In this document: positions 6,871 to 15,793 of the stretch, piece by piece | How the letters are laid out: the number at the start of each line of letters is the position of its first letter | Numbering within the stretch: position 1 is the first letter of the stretch | The notes under the pieces: generated by a model | Told to the model about the DNA's origin: nothing | Seen by the model: the letters and a program-made list of their open reading frames with translations, nothing else | Databases searched by the model: none | Assembly: GCF_001424485.1 (NCBI RefSeq) | Contig: NZ_LMQC01000021.1 | Location: forward strand, 1,249 to 65,248 | Source: Modestobacter sp. Leaf380 | GTDB taxonomy: Bacteria; Actinomycetota; Actinomycetes; Mycobacteriales; Geodermatophilaceae | Direction: 5' to 3' | Length of the DNA stretch: 64,000 bases | Position numbers and translations under genes: made by a program

Positions 6871-8241
6871 TCACAGGAAACGCACCAGCTTCTTGTTCGC
6901 GAACTCGTCGAGCCCGAAGCGCCCCAGCTCGCGACCCATGCCCGAGGCCTTGACGCCGCCGAAGGGCATGTTGGGCAGGCTGCGGGTGGGGCCGTTGATG
7001 CCGACCATGCCTGCCTCGAGGCGGCTCGCGACCTGGTCGCCGAGCTCGAGGTCGCGGGTGAACACCGCAGAGCCCAAGCCGAAGCGGGAGTCGTTGGCCA
7101 GCTCGACAGCCTCGGACACGGAGTCGACGCGGTAGAGGACGGCGACCGGCCCGAAGATCTCCTCGGCGTAGGCCCGCATCTGCGGGGTGACCCCGGTCAG
7201 CACGGTGGCGGGGTAGAAGGCGCCGGGGCCCTCGGGGACGACCCCGCCCAGGTGCAGCGTCGCGCCGTGGGCGACGGCGTCCTCGACCTGCTCGGCGACC
7301 TCGCGGCGGCCGGACTCCGACGCCATCGGGCCCATCTTGGTGGTGGGGTCGACCGGGTCCCCGGTGGTCCACTTGCCGGCGCGCTCCAGGAAGGCGGCCA
7401 GGAACTCGTCCCACACGTCGGTGTGCACGATGATCCGCTTGGCCGAGGTGCAGGACTGGCCGGCGTTGGCGAAGCGGTTGGCGTCCGCGGCGGTCACCGC
7501 GGTCTCCAGGTCGGCATCGGCCAACACCAAGTAGGGGTCGGACCCGCCCAGCTCCAGGACGACCTTCTTCAGGTGCCGGCCGGCCTGCTCGGCGACGGCC
7601 CGCCCAGCTTCCTCCGAACCGGTCAACGACACCCCGTGGACACGGTCGTCGGCGATAATGTCGTTGACCTGCCCGGCCGGGATGACCAGGTTCTCGTAGA
7701 GGCCTTCCGGTGCGCCCGCGTCGGCGGCGATCTGCGCCAGCGCGAGGCTGGTCTGCACGCAAGAGCGGGCGTGCTTGAGCAGCACCGGATTGCCCAGGAT
7801 CAAGCTGGGGGCCACGAACCGAGCCACCTGGTACAGCGGGAAGTTCCACGGCATGACCCCGAGCAGCGGGCCGATGGCGCTGGTGCGGACCAGGGCTCGA
7901 CCGCCGCCGGCGATGTCGAGCTCCTCGTCGGCCAGCAGCGTCGGACCCTGCTGGGCGTAGTAGTCAAAGATGGTGGCCGACAGCTCCACTTCGCCCTCGG
8001 CCTGGGCCAGTGGTTTGCCCATCTCGGTGGCCACGAGGCGGGCGAGCTCGCTCTTGCGCTCACGGTGCAGCTGCGCGATGCGGGTCAGCACCTTGCCGCG
8101 GTCGGCGAGGGATGTCTCGCCCCAGGTCGTGTAGGCCTGGGTGGCGCGAGCCAGAGCGGCGTCGACCTGGTCGGCGGTCATGAGTTCGTGCTCGGCGATC
8201 GGGTCGCCGGTCAGTGGGCTGATCGTCTGGAAGGTGGGCAT
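6871..8241 (-). CDS. NAD(P)-dependent aldehyde dehydrogenase (succinate-semialdehyde type)
   Basis: 456 aa, the short form typical of GabD1/YneI-type succinate-semialdehyde dehydrogenases. The general base Glu lies in VLELGGSDPYLVL and the nucleophile Cys in NAGQSCTSAKR; MPWNFPLYQ and the EEIFGPV segment are also present. A very good ribosome site (GGAGGTCACC) precedes ATG 8241. The first residues PTFQTISPLTGDPI are usual for the family. In this operon it most likely oxidises an aldehyde released after BVMO or lactone cleavage; succinate semialdehyde is a possible but unproven substrate. Confidence 0.9.
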   Translation of the reverse strand: MPTFQTISPLTGDPIAEHELMTADQVDAALARATQAYTTWGETSLADRGKVLTRIAQLHRERKSELARLVATEMGKPLAQAEGEVELSATIFDYYAQQGPTLLADEELDIAGGGRALVRTSAIGPLLGVMPWNFPLYQVARFVAPSLILGNPVLLKHARSCVQTSLALAQIAADAGAPEGLYENLVIPAGQVNDIIADDRVHGVSLTGSEEAGRAVAEQAGRHLKKVVLELGGSDPYLVLADADLETAVTAADANRFANAGQSCTSAKRIIVHTDVWDEFLAAFLERAGKWTTGDPVDPTTKMGPMASESGRREVAEQVEDAVAHGATLHLGGVVPEGPGAFYPATVLTGVTPQMRAYAEEIFGPVAVLYRVDSVSEAVELANDSRFGLGSAVFTRDLELGDQVASRLEAGMVGINGPTRSLPNMPFGGVKASGMGRELGRFGLDEFANKKLVRFL

Positions 8242-8272
8242 CGGTGACCTCCGGGGGATCGGTGTTGGGGAA

Positions 8273-9895
8273 TCAGTGCGCGGCAGGGGCGGAGGTGCGG
8301 TAGCTGGGAAAGCCTTGGGTGGACTCCTGGTCGGAGATCTCCAGGTATTTGTCCAGGCCGCCGACGTAGAAGTTGGCCGTCTTGGGCTTGCGCTTGCCCG
8401 GGATGTTCGCGCCGAAGATCCAGGACTCGGTCTCCAGGAACAGGGAGCCCTCCAGCGCCTCGAGGCAGGTGGTGAGCCAAGCGTCCTCGTCCTCGGGCCG
8501 CAGCTCGATAGTGGCGCCGGGCTCGTCCTTCACCGAGGCGATCGCCCGGGCGATCCACCGGCCCTGCACGCCGATGGCGACCGGGTTGTTCACGAATGGG
8601 CCGTTGGGGCCCAGGACCATGAACATGTTCGGGAAGCCGGCGACGGTGACGCCCAGATGGCTGCGGGGCCCGTCGGCCCAGTGGTCGGCCAGGGCCTCGC
8701 TGTTTCGGCCGCGGATGTCTACGCCGCGGTAGCTGCCGTCCACGGCGTCGAACCCGGTGGCCATCACCAGCACGTCCAGCTCGTGTAGCTCGCCGTCGGC
8801 CGTGCGGACGCCCTCGGCGACGAAGGTCTCGATGGGGTTCTCTCGCGTGAAGACCAGGTCCACGTTGGGCTGGTTGAAGATCTCGAAGTAGCCCGAGTCG
8901 CAGATCGGGCGGCGGGCGAAGATCTCGGTCGGGGTGAGCTTGCGGGCCGTGTCGGGGTCCTTGACGATCGAGGCGATCTTGCGGTGGATGAAGTCCGCGG
9001 CCGCCGCGTTCGCGGCCCGGTCGCTGGTCATGTCGGCGAAGGTCTCGGCGGTGAAGGTGTAGTTCCCGCCCTTTTGCCAGGCCCACTCATAGATCGCCTC
9101 GCGCTCCTCGTCGGAGACGTCGAAGGTCTTGCGGGTGGTCTCGTCGACGCCGAACCCGATCTTGCTGGTGGTGAACTCCGACCAACGGTCCTCGATGTCG
9201 GTCTTGAACGAGGCCATCTCTTCCGGCGTCCAGGCGCGGTTGCCGGCCGGGACGGTGTACTGCGCGGTGCGCTGGAAGGAGGTCAGGTGGCCCACGACCT
9301 TGGCCAGCTCGGTCATCAGCTGTACGCCGGTGGAGCCGTTGCCGATGACCCCGACGCGCTTGCCGGCCAGCTCGAGGTCGGCCGGCCAGTCGCTGGTGTG
9401 CACGACGCGTCCGGCGAAGTCCCCAATTCCAGGGAAGTCGGGCACGTTCTTGTTCGACAGCAGCCCCAGAGCGGTGACCAGGAACCGGGCGCGGTAGACG
9501 CCCTTGTCCGTCTGGACCACCCAGGTGCTGTTCTCCTCGTCGAAGACCGCGCTCAGCAGCGAGGTCTCAAGCCGGAGGCGGGCGCGCAGACCCCACAGGT
9601 CGACGGCGTCCTCGAGGTACTTCTGGATATCCGGGCCGGGCACGTAGCGGGTGGTCCAGCCGGGGTTGGTGGCATCGAAGAGCTCGCGTTCGAACGGGAG
9701 CTGGTACATGTAGCTCTGAGTGTCAGACAACGCCCCGGGGTAGCGGTTGGCGTACCAGGTGCCGCCGACGGCTGGTGCCCTATCGATGAGCACGGCATCC
9801 AGCCCGAGGTCGGCAGTCAGTCTGCGGAGGGCGGTGAGCCCCCCCATCCCAGCTCCCACGACAAGTGCGTCCACCTCGGTCAGCGTGTCGTTCAC
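8273..9895 (-). CDS. Type I Baeyer-Villiger flavin monooxygenase
   Basis: 540 aa. The FAD Rossmann site is VVGAGMGGL and the NADPH site VGVIGNGSTG. The BVMO fingerprint FxGxxxHxxxW is present as F160-A-G-R-V-V-H-T-S-D-W170, followed by Pro. GTWYANRYPGALSD is the usual cyclohexanone monooxygenase family segment. BVMOs insert one oxygen next to a ketone to give an ester or lactone. A P450 alcohol product oxidised to a ketone would be a natural substrate, as in cineole or camphor breakdown. The start is GTG 9895 with GGTGGGAGA upstream. It is first of the structural genes after the regulator. Confidence 0.92.
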   Translation of the reverse strand: MNDTLTEVDALVVGAGMGGLTALRRLTADLGLDAVLIDRAPAVGGTWYANRYPGALSDTQSYMYQLPFERELFDATNPGWTTRYVPGPDIQKYLEDAVDLWGLRARLRLETSLLSAVFDEENSTWVVQTDKGVYRARFLVTALGLLSNKNVPDFPGIGDFAGRVVHTSDWPADLELAGKRVGVIGNGSTGVQLMTELAKVVGHLTSFQRTAQYTVPAGNRAWTPEEMASFKTDIEDRWSEFTTSKIGFGVDETTRKTFDVSDEEREAIYEWAWQKGGNYTFTAETFADMTSDRAANAAAADFIHRKIASIVKDPDTARKLTPTEIFARRPICDSGYFEIFNQPNVDLVFTRENPIETFVAEGVRTADGELHELDVLVMATGFDAVDGSYRGVDIRGRNSEALADHWADGPRSHLGVTVAGFPNMFMVLGPNGPFVNNPVAIGVQGRWIARAIASVKDEPGATIELRPEDEDAWLTTCLEALEGSLFLETESWIFGANIPGKRKPKTANFYVGGLDKYLEISDQESTQGFPSYRTSAPAAH

Positions 9896-9984
9896 AGAAA
9901 TCTCCCACCTTTTTGGGTGACGGTAGAAAAAGTGTTTCTCCCCGCCCTGACAAGCGTGGCCAACGATTCGTTCGCCAGCGTGGT

Positions 9985-10000
9985 CCTAACGCATGTTAGG
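9985..10000 (-). promoter_or_regulatory. Candidate LysR operator upstream of the BVMO operon
   Basis: CCTAAC-GCAT-GTTAGG is a perfect 6-bp inverted repeat 90 bp before the BVMO start, in the 177-bp gap between the LysR stop and the BVMO. LysR regulators bind interrupted dyads of this kind (T-Nx-A). A half-site-like GTTAGTTAGG occurs at about 11048-11057, upstream of the LysR gene itself. Confidence 0.45.
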
Positions 10001-10072
10001 CAGATTTCGGCAGTGTGATCTAGGGGATATTCATGCGATCCGTCCACTAAACTGTTCCTGCTGGAGCAACAA

Positions 10073-10999
10073 TTACAGGTGGGTGGTTTCGCCCGGTCCG
10101 GTGTCCACCTGTCGACGGATCTCATCCAGCGCCACCTGAACCGCCGGGGTCAGTCCGGTCCGCCGCCAGATGACTCGTAGGTGGACGTCGGGCAAGGGTG
10201 CGACATCGGCCGGCGCCAGGGGGACGAAGGTGACATCGGGCCCTTCGTGCCGTTCGGCAGCGGAGGCCAGTGCCAGGTGGCAGCCCACGCCGGCCCCGAC
10301 CAGTGCGATACAGGAGGCCGTATCGGGGGCGAACTGCACGTTGTCCACCGCAGCCCCGGCGGAGAAGCCGAGGCGCCATAACCGGTCCGTGGTGATGGAG
10401 CCTGTCGCGTAGGGCAGCGAGACGAACGGCTCCCGGGCGACCCGCGCGAAGCGCAGGGCGGGTTCACCGGCAAGTCGATGGGTTGCGGGCAAGGCCAAGA
10501 CCAGGCTGTCGGGCATGACCACCTCGCCGGCGATGCCGGGCGGAAGCTGGTCGAACCGGCCCAGGGCGATGTCAGTGCGCCCTTCGACGATGTTGGCCAG
10601 CGCCGGCCTGGAGATGACTTGGCTGGTCAGCTCGAGCCTCACCTGCGGGTGTCGGTCGCGCATGTGACGGGCCAGCGCCGCCAGGACCCGATGGGCTGCC
10701 ACACCGGAGAACTCCACCCGCGCCACACCGGTTTCGCCTCGCCGGACGCTCTCGGCGGTTTCAGCGACCCGGCGCAACGCCGCGACCGCTTCGCGGGCTG
10801 GCTCCAGCAGGGCCCGGCCCAGCGGGGTCAGAGCGACCGAGCGGGTGTTGCGATCGAAGAGGCGGTCGCCGAGCTCGTTCTCCAAGCCGCTGATGGTTCG
10901 GCTGAGCGGCGCCTGGGCCATGTAGAGCTGGTCGGCGGCTCGACCGAAGTGCAGATGCTCGGCCACAGCAAGGTATGCCTGCAGATGACGGACGTCCAT
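10073..10999 (-). CDS. LysR-type transcriptional regulator of the catabolic cluster
   Basis: 308 aa from ATG 10999 (an upstream in-frame start at 11029 would add ten residues). The N-terminal winged HTH is classic: MDVRHLQAYLAVAEHLHFGRAA, then QLYMAQAPLSRTISGLENELGDRLFDR. The effector-binding domain follows, with the DIALGRFD and GVGCHLALASA segments. It precedes and points the same way as the BVMO operon and is divergent from the 2-hydroxyacid dehydrogenase at 11273; the 273-bp divergent gap could carry promoters for both. It probably activates the cluster on binding a pathway intermediate. Confidence 0.9.
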   Translation of the reverse strand: MDVRHLQAYLAVAEHLHFGRAADQLYMAQAPLSRTISGLENELGDRLFDRNTRSVALTPLGRALLEPAREAVAALRRVAETAESVRRGETGVARVEFSGVAAHRVLAALARHMRDRHPQVRLELTSQVISRPALANIVEGRTDIALGRFDQLPPGIAGEVVMPDSLVLALPATHRLAGEPALRFARVAREPFVSLPYATGSITTDRLWRLGFSAGAAVDNVQFAPDTASCIALVGAGVGCHLALASAAERHEGPDVTFVPLAPADVAPLPDVHLRVIWRRTGLTPAVQVALDEIRRQVDTGPGETTHL

Positions 11000-11272
11000 G
11001 AGGACCCTCTCAGAGGTGACTGCCGGCACACTCTACCCGAACAAGTGTTAGTTAGGGAACCGTGTGGAGGTGCCGGCGCCGTTGCCCCACCAGGCGCGGA
11101 GGAGCGGACCACCGAACCCCAACTGATCCTCGATCAGCACCACAGTGACGCCATTCCGGAAAGAGACGGATTGGCCCGAGGTATCGCTGTTCTCGCTCGG
11201 TAGCGTCGGAATTCATCGGTCCCGCCGTGACGGTGACCGACGATTTCCGACACCTGGGCAGAAGGACGAGTC

Positions 11273-12250
11273 ATGAATTTTGAGACCGCACTAGGCAGTG
11301 GTTCGACCGTGACCGGGGGGACGCTCCTGGTGGCTCCCCACCAGTTCCCACACCTGGAACGGGAGGTTGCGCTCGCCGAGGAATTCGGGCTCGAGCTGGT
11401 CGCCGCTGAGGACAAGACCGCGTTTCGCGCCGGCATGTCGGAGGCCGCGTTGGTCTTGGTCACTCCTTATGCCAGGGTGGAGCCCGAGGACTTCGCGGCG
11501 ATGAAGCGTTGCCTGGCGGTGGTTCGCTACGGCATCGGCTACGACAACATCGACGTAGCGGCAGCAGCGACCGCGGGCATCCCGGTGTCCATCGTCCCGG
11601 ACGGGTCGACAGAGGAAGTTGCCTCGCACGCGCTGGCGCTGGGGCTGTCGCTGGTTCGTCGGGTCCCCGCCGGATCTGCGGCCATCGCCGGTGGGGCATG
11701 GGTCGGGAAGATCGCCTACGACGCGCCTCGATTCACCGATCTCGACGTCGGCATCATCGGCTTGGGCCGCATCGGTCGTCAGGTGGCTGACTGGTACTCC
11801 GCCTTGGGCGCGACGGTCAAGGTGCACGACCCCTTCATCGAATCCGACCGCAGCTATGCCGTGGTCCCGCTGGAGGACGCGCTGGTGACTTCTGACGTTG
11901 TCTCCCTGCACGTCCCCCTGTCCGACCAGACCCGCAACATGATCTCCGCCGACGTGCTCCAGCGGATGCGACCGGGTGCGGTTCTGGTCAACGTCTCGCG
12001 AGGGGGCCTGGTGGACGAAGAGGCCCTCGCGGCAGCCTTGACCGCAGGACAGATCGCCGGCGCCGCTCTGGACACCTTTGCCACCGAGCCTGTCTCTGCG
12101 GACAACCCGCTGCGGCAGGCACCCAACGCGATCTTGACCCCGCACATGGCTTGGCGCTCGAACCGTGCGGTTGAGGCCGTCCAGCAGGGCGTCATCGACC
12201 GTTGTCGCCTCGTGCTGACCGGTCAGCCTCTCATCGACCGAGTCGCCTGA
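11273..12250 (+). CDS. D-isomer-specific 2-hydroxyacid dehydrogenase (CtBP-like)
   Basis: 325 aa. The NAD Rossmann site is VGIIGLGRIGRQVADW. The catalytic set is visible: Arg in VNVSRGGLVDEEAL, Glu in LDTFATEP and His in LTPHMAWRS. VVRYGIGYDNIDVAAA and the EEVASHALAL segment are typical of the C-terminal-binding-protein branch. The start ATG 11273 has GAAGGA upstream. It would interconvert a 2-keto acid and a D-2-hydroxy acid. Being divergent from the LysR gene, it may be co-regulated with the catabolic operon, or with the TetR gene downstream. Confidence 0.88.
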   Translation: MNFETALGSGSTVTGGTLLVAPHQFPHLEREVALAEEFGLELVAAEDKTAFRAGMSEAALVLVTPYARVEPEDFAAMKRCLAVVRYGIGYDNIDVAAAATAGIPVSIVPDGSTEEVASHALALGLSLVRRVPAGSAAIAGGAWVGKIAYDAPRFTDLDVGIIGLGRIGRQVADWYSALGATVKVHDPFIESDRSYAVVPLEDALVTSDVVSLHVPLSDQTRNMISADVLQRMRPGAVLVNVSRGGLVDEEALAAALTAGQIAGAALDTFATEPVSADNPLRQAPNAILTPHMAWRSNRAVEAVQQGVIDRCRLVLTGQPLIDRVA

Positions 12251-12453
12251 GGAAGGCGCATCACCCGGGTCGTCACTGCGCCGTCCGGGACAACCGGCCG
12301 GCGGCTACTTCTCCCAGCCAGTCAGTATCCTTGAACAGGACGGCTTTCGCCATGATGTACGACGGCACTGCCGGCTCCGCCACCGATGTCCGGATGCCTC
12401 CCCAAGTCGCCCTGCACGTGGTGCGCCGGCCTGACCGAATCGGAGGGGTGCGT

Positions 12454-13134
12454 GTGGCCACTCCCTCTCTGAGGCAAGCACTCCAGCACTTCCGGGCTCG
12501 ACTGCAGCAGTACGACTGGTCGACGCAGACCGACTCCCGCCGTCGGATCCTGGAGGTCTACCTTCAGCTGGCCCTGGTGAAGGGCTTTAACGGCGTCACC
12601 ATGCGGATGATCGCCAGCGAGCTGCGCATCAAGGCCCCCAGCCTCTACGCGCACTTCCCCCAGGGACGAGATGAGATCGTCTCGGAGTCGATGCGCTGGC
12701 ATTTCCACAAGTTCGGGGACGCCGTCCTGACCGAGCTGGCCCAGGTCGCCACCCCTGATGACGCGTGGACCGCGCTAGTGCGCGTGCACGTCAGCAGGCA
12801 GTTGCAACTGCCGGAAAGCAACCTGTGGGACCTGCTCATCGCCACCGACCGCATGGTCGGGCTGCTACCACCGGAGGTCAGCCGCGAGGCCGATGAGTTG
12901 GTCGGCCACTACGAGCAGGTCTGTCTGGCTGCTGCGGTCGAGATGGGCTACACCGAAGCCGACCACGGGCTAGCGGTGGTCATGACCCTGCTGGAAGGGG
13001 CGACCCGCTGGTGCGGAACGGTGACTGACCCCCTCCAGCTCGCCACCCATGTGCGACGGGCTGATGAATTGAGCCGCGCCATGCTGGCTCTGACCGCCAC
13101 CTGGGGCCCAATCGCCCACGAGCAGGTCGGGTAG
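12454..13134 (+). CDS. TetR-family regulator
   Basis: 226 aa from GTG 12454, chosen because CGGAGGGG lies just upstream. The frame is open further 5' but that part is not TetR-like. The HTH reads SRRRILEVYLQLALVKGFNGVTMRMIASELRIKAPSLYAHFPQGRDEI. The C-terminal ligand domain has no recognisable subfamily mark. It lies 203 bp after the hydroxyacid dehydrogenase and ends at a hairpin. The ligand is unknown. Confidence 0.85.
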   Translation: MATPSLRQALQHFRARLQQYDWSTQTDSRRRILEVYLQLALVKGFNGVTMRMIASELRIKAPSLYAHFPQGRDEIVSESMRWHFHKFGDAVLTELAQVATPDDAWTALVRVHVSRQLQLPESNLWDLLIATDRMVGLLPPEVSREADELVGHYEQVCLAAAVEMGYTEADHGLAVVMTLLEGATRWCGTVTDPLQLATHVRRADELSRAMLALTATWGPIAHEQVG

Positions 13135-13155
13135 CGAACCCCCACCCGCGAACTC

Positions 13156-13174
13156 CCGCTCTTGCCGAGAGCGG
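13156..13174 (+). terminator. Hairpin after the TetR gene
   Basis: CCGCTCT-TGCCG-AGAGCGG, a 7-bp stem with a 5-nt loop, sits 22 bp after the TetR stop and before the malic enzyme start. Confidence 0.5.
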
Positions 13175-13251
13175 TTCACAGCCGGGCCCATTATCGGCGG
13201 CACCTGCACGTTCCGTTTGTGGCTCCGGCCCCATCTCTCCAGGAGAGACCC

Positions 13252-14451
13252 ATGCCCCGTTCGACACTGGACGCTCGGCGCCCTGCCGACCGCTTCGCCG
13301 ACGACCCCGCCTTTGCGGTGCACGAGGGCGGCAAGCTCTCGGTGCGCACCAAGGCCCCGATCACGTCGATCGCCGACCTCGCGCTCACCTACACGCCGGG
13401 GGTGGCCCGGGTGTCCAGCGCCATCGCCGCGGAGCCCGAGCTGGCCCGGCGCTTCACCTGGGCGCCCCGGGTGGTCGCGGTGGTCTCCGACGGGACGGCG
13501 GTGCTCGGCCTCGGTGACATCGGCCCCGCTGCCGCCCTGCCGGTGATGGAGGGCAAGGCCTGCCTGTTCCGCGAGTTCGCCGACCTGGACAGCGTGCCGA
13601 TCGTGCTGTCCACCACCGACGTCGACCAGATCGTGGCCACCGTCCTGGCCATCGCGCCGTCCTTCGGCGGGATCAACCTCGAGGACATCAGCGCGCCGCG
13701 GTGCTTCGAGGTCGAGGCCCGGCTCAAGGAGCAGCTGTCCATCCCGGTCATGCACGACGACCAGCACGGCACGGCGATCGTCGTCCTGGCCGCGCTGCGC
13801 AACGCCGCGAAGGTGACCGGCCGGCAGCTGTCGGACCTGCGGGTCGTGGTCTCCGGCGCCGGCGCGGCCGGGGTGGCCTGCACCAAGATCCTGCTCGAGG
13901 CCGGCGTCGGCGAGATCGCCGTCGCCGACTCGCGCGGCCTGCTGCACGCCGGCCGCGAGGGCCTCACCGGCACCAAGCAGTGGCTGGTCGAGCACACCAA
14001 CCCCAGTGGTCGGTCCGGCACGATGGTCGAGGCCCTCGCGGGCGCCGACGTCTACCTCGGGCTGTCGGGTGGTTCGGTGGCCGAGGAGGCGATCGCGGCC
14101 ATGGCCCCGGGCTGCATCGTGTTCTCCCTGGCCAACCCCACGCCCGAGGTCGACCCGCAGATGGCCGCCAAGTACGCCGCGGTGGTCGCCACCGGGCGCA
14201 GCGACCTGGCCAACCAGATCAACAACGTGCTGGCCTTCCCGGGCGTCTTCCGCGGCGCCATCGACGCCGGGGCCACCGCGATCACCGAGGGCATGAAGCT
14301 GGCCGCGGCCACCGCGATCGCCGACGTCGTGGGCGACGAGGTCCGGCCCGACTACATCGTGCCCTCGCCGCTGGACCGTCGCGTCGCCGCGGCCGTGGCC
14401 ACCGCGGTCGCCGCCGCCGCCCGGGCCGAGGGCGTCCTGCGACGGCCGTGA
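13252..14451 (+). CDS. NAD(P)-dependent malic enzyme (short form)
   Basis: 399 aa; ATG 13252 with AGGAGA upstream. The malic domain has [36 protein letters not shown] and the metal/substrate segment [14 protein letters not shown], then [17 protein letters not shown]. The NAD-binding domain has [17 protein letters not shown]. The phosphotransacetylase extension of MaeB is absent. It decarboxylates malate to pyruvate, linking the TCA cycle and gluconeogenesis or supplying NADPH. It overlaps the next gene's GTG start (GTGA), so the MFS carrier is co-translated. Confidence 0.93.
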   Translation: MPRSTLDARRPADRFADDPAFAVHEGGKLSVRTKAPITSIADLALTYTPGVARVSSAIAAEPELARRFTWAPRVVAVVSDGTAVLGLGDIGPAAALPVMEGKACLFREFADLDSVPIVLSTTDVDQIVATVLAIAPSFGGINLEDISAPRCFEVEARLKEQLSIPVMHDDQHGTAIVVLAALRNAAKVTGRQLSDLRVVVSGAGAAGVACTKILLEAGVGEIAVADSRGLLHAGREGLTGTKQWLVEHTNPSGRSGTMVEALAGADVYLGLSGGSVAEEAIAAMAPGCIVFSLANPTPEVDPQMAAKYAAVVATGRSDLANQINNVLAFPGVFRGAIDAGATAITEGMKLAAATAIADVVGDEVRPDYIVPSPLDRRVAAAVATAVAAAARAEGVLRRP

Positions 14452-15779
14452 GCTCGAGTTTCGGGGGCGCCGACGTCCTTCGCCGGCGGGCGGCGGTATC
14501 AGCCCTGTACTTCCTGCCCGGCGTGGCAATGGCCACGTGGGTGGTTCGCACCCCCACCGTCCGGGACGCCCTGGATGCCTCCACCGGGGAGATGGGCTGG
14601 GTGCTGGCGGGCCTGTCGGGGGGCTCCATGGCCGGGATCCTCGCCTCCGGCCGCCTCGTCGCCCGGTTCGGTGCACGCCGGATCATTGCGGGGGGCACCG
14701 CGGCGGTGCTGGCCGGGCTTGTGCTGGTCGGGGTAGGTACCGGGCTGGGGTCGGCAGTAGTTGTCACGGCGGGCCTCGCCGTGCTCGGTGCCGGGATAGG
14801 TGGCGGAGACGTAGCGATGAACGTGGAAGGTGCGGCCATCGAGCACCTGAGCGGCCGACCGTTCCTCCCGGTACTGCACGGGTGGTTCAGCCTCGGCACC
14901 GTGGTCGGAGCGGTCATCGGCCTCGGGGCGGCGGCGCTAGGCCTCCCGATGGTCTGGCACGCGCTCGGACTGGCGGTTGTCGGCGTGGCCGGAGCGGTGG
15001 CGGTGATCGACTGGGTGTCCGCGGAGTCCGGCCGACGGCCAGCGGGTGCCCAGGTCGAGCAGCGGAGGGCATCCGGGGTCCGGCGCTGGCGGGATCGTCG
15101 GTTGCTCGTCGTCTGCATCTGCGTCGTCGGGGTCGCCCTGGCCGAGGGAGCGGCGAACGACTGGCTGCCGTTGCTGGTCATCGACGGCCACGGCTTCCCC
15201 GATGCCTGGGGCTCAGGCGTCTACGTCATCTTCGCCGCCGCCATGGCCACGGGGCGCTTCGGCGGTGGATGGGTCGTGAACCGGGTGGGGCCAGCCCGCG
15301 CCTTGGTGCTCAGCGGGCTGACCGCTGCGACGGGCGTAGCGCTCGTCGTGCTCGTCGACCAGGACGCGATCGTCGTGGGCGCGGTAGTGCTCTGGGGGCT
15401 GGGGTCGGCGCTCGGCTTCCCAGTCGTGCTGTCGGCCGCAGGCCGTACCGGGCCCGACTTCGCCGCACGGGTCGCGGCGGTGTCCACGGTCGGCTTCACC
15501 GCGTTCCTCGTCGGACCTCCGGTGCTGGGGCTGGTCGGGGAAGACAGTGGGTTGCGGGCCGCCATGTTGGTGCCGCTCGCGTTCATCTTGGTCTCCACGG
15601 CGCTGGCCCCGGCGCTCACCCGGGTCGCCCCCATGTCGGCGGGGCGAGGCGTGGCGGCGGACCGGGACCCGTCCTCGGACTGGCCGTGGCTGTGCAGATC
15701 GTGCGCCACGATGAACGAACCCCGCCGACGTCGGTGCCGGGACTGCAGGACCAGGCGGGAGTCCGTCGGTGGCAGGTGA
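14448..15779 (+). CDS. MFS transporter with C-terminal RanBP2-like zinc finger
   Basis: 443 aa; GTG 14448 overlaps the malic enzyme stop. About 12 hydrophobic segments form an MFS carrier of the FucP/YfkF-like 'sugar MFS' type (GWVLAGLSGGSMAGILASGRL; GWFSLGTVVGAVIGL; ALGFPVVLSAAG). After the last membrane segment the tail reads DPSSDWPWLCRSCATMNEP and continues with a basic CRDC: W414-x-C416-x2-C419-x3-N423-x6-C430-x2-C433. This is exactly the RanBP2-type zinc-finger spacing. I know no MFS family with this tail. Coupling to malic enzyme might suggest a dicarboxylate-related role, but the substrate is unknown. Confidence 0.8.
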   Translation: MSSSFGGADVLRRRAAVSALYFLPGVAMATWVVRTPTVRDALDASTGEMGWVLAGLSGGSMAGILASGRLVARFGARRIIAGGTAAVLAGLVLVGVGTGLGSAVVVTAGLAVLGAGIGGGDVAMNVEGAAIEHLSGRPFLPVLHGWFSLGTVVGAVIGLGAAALGLPMVWHALGLAVVGVAGAVAVIDWVSAESGRRPAGAQVEQRRASGVRRWRDRRLLVVCICVVGVALAEGAANDWLPLLVIDGHGFPDAWGSGVYVIFAAAMATGRFGGGWVVNRVGPARALVLSGLTAATGVALVVLVDQDAIVVGAVVLWGLGSALGFPVVLSAAGRTGPDFAARVAAVSTVGFTAFLVGPPVLGLVGEDSGLRAAMLVPLAFILVSTALAPALTRVAPMSAGRGVAADRDPSSDWPWLCRSCATMNEPRRRRCRDCRTRRESVGGR

Positions 15780-15793
15780 TAGCGGCCGGCTCG

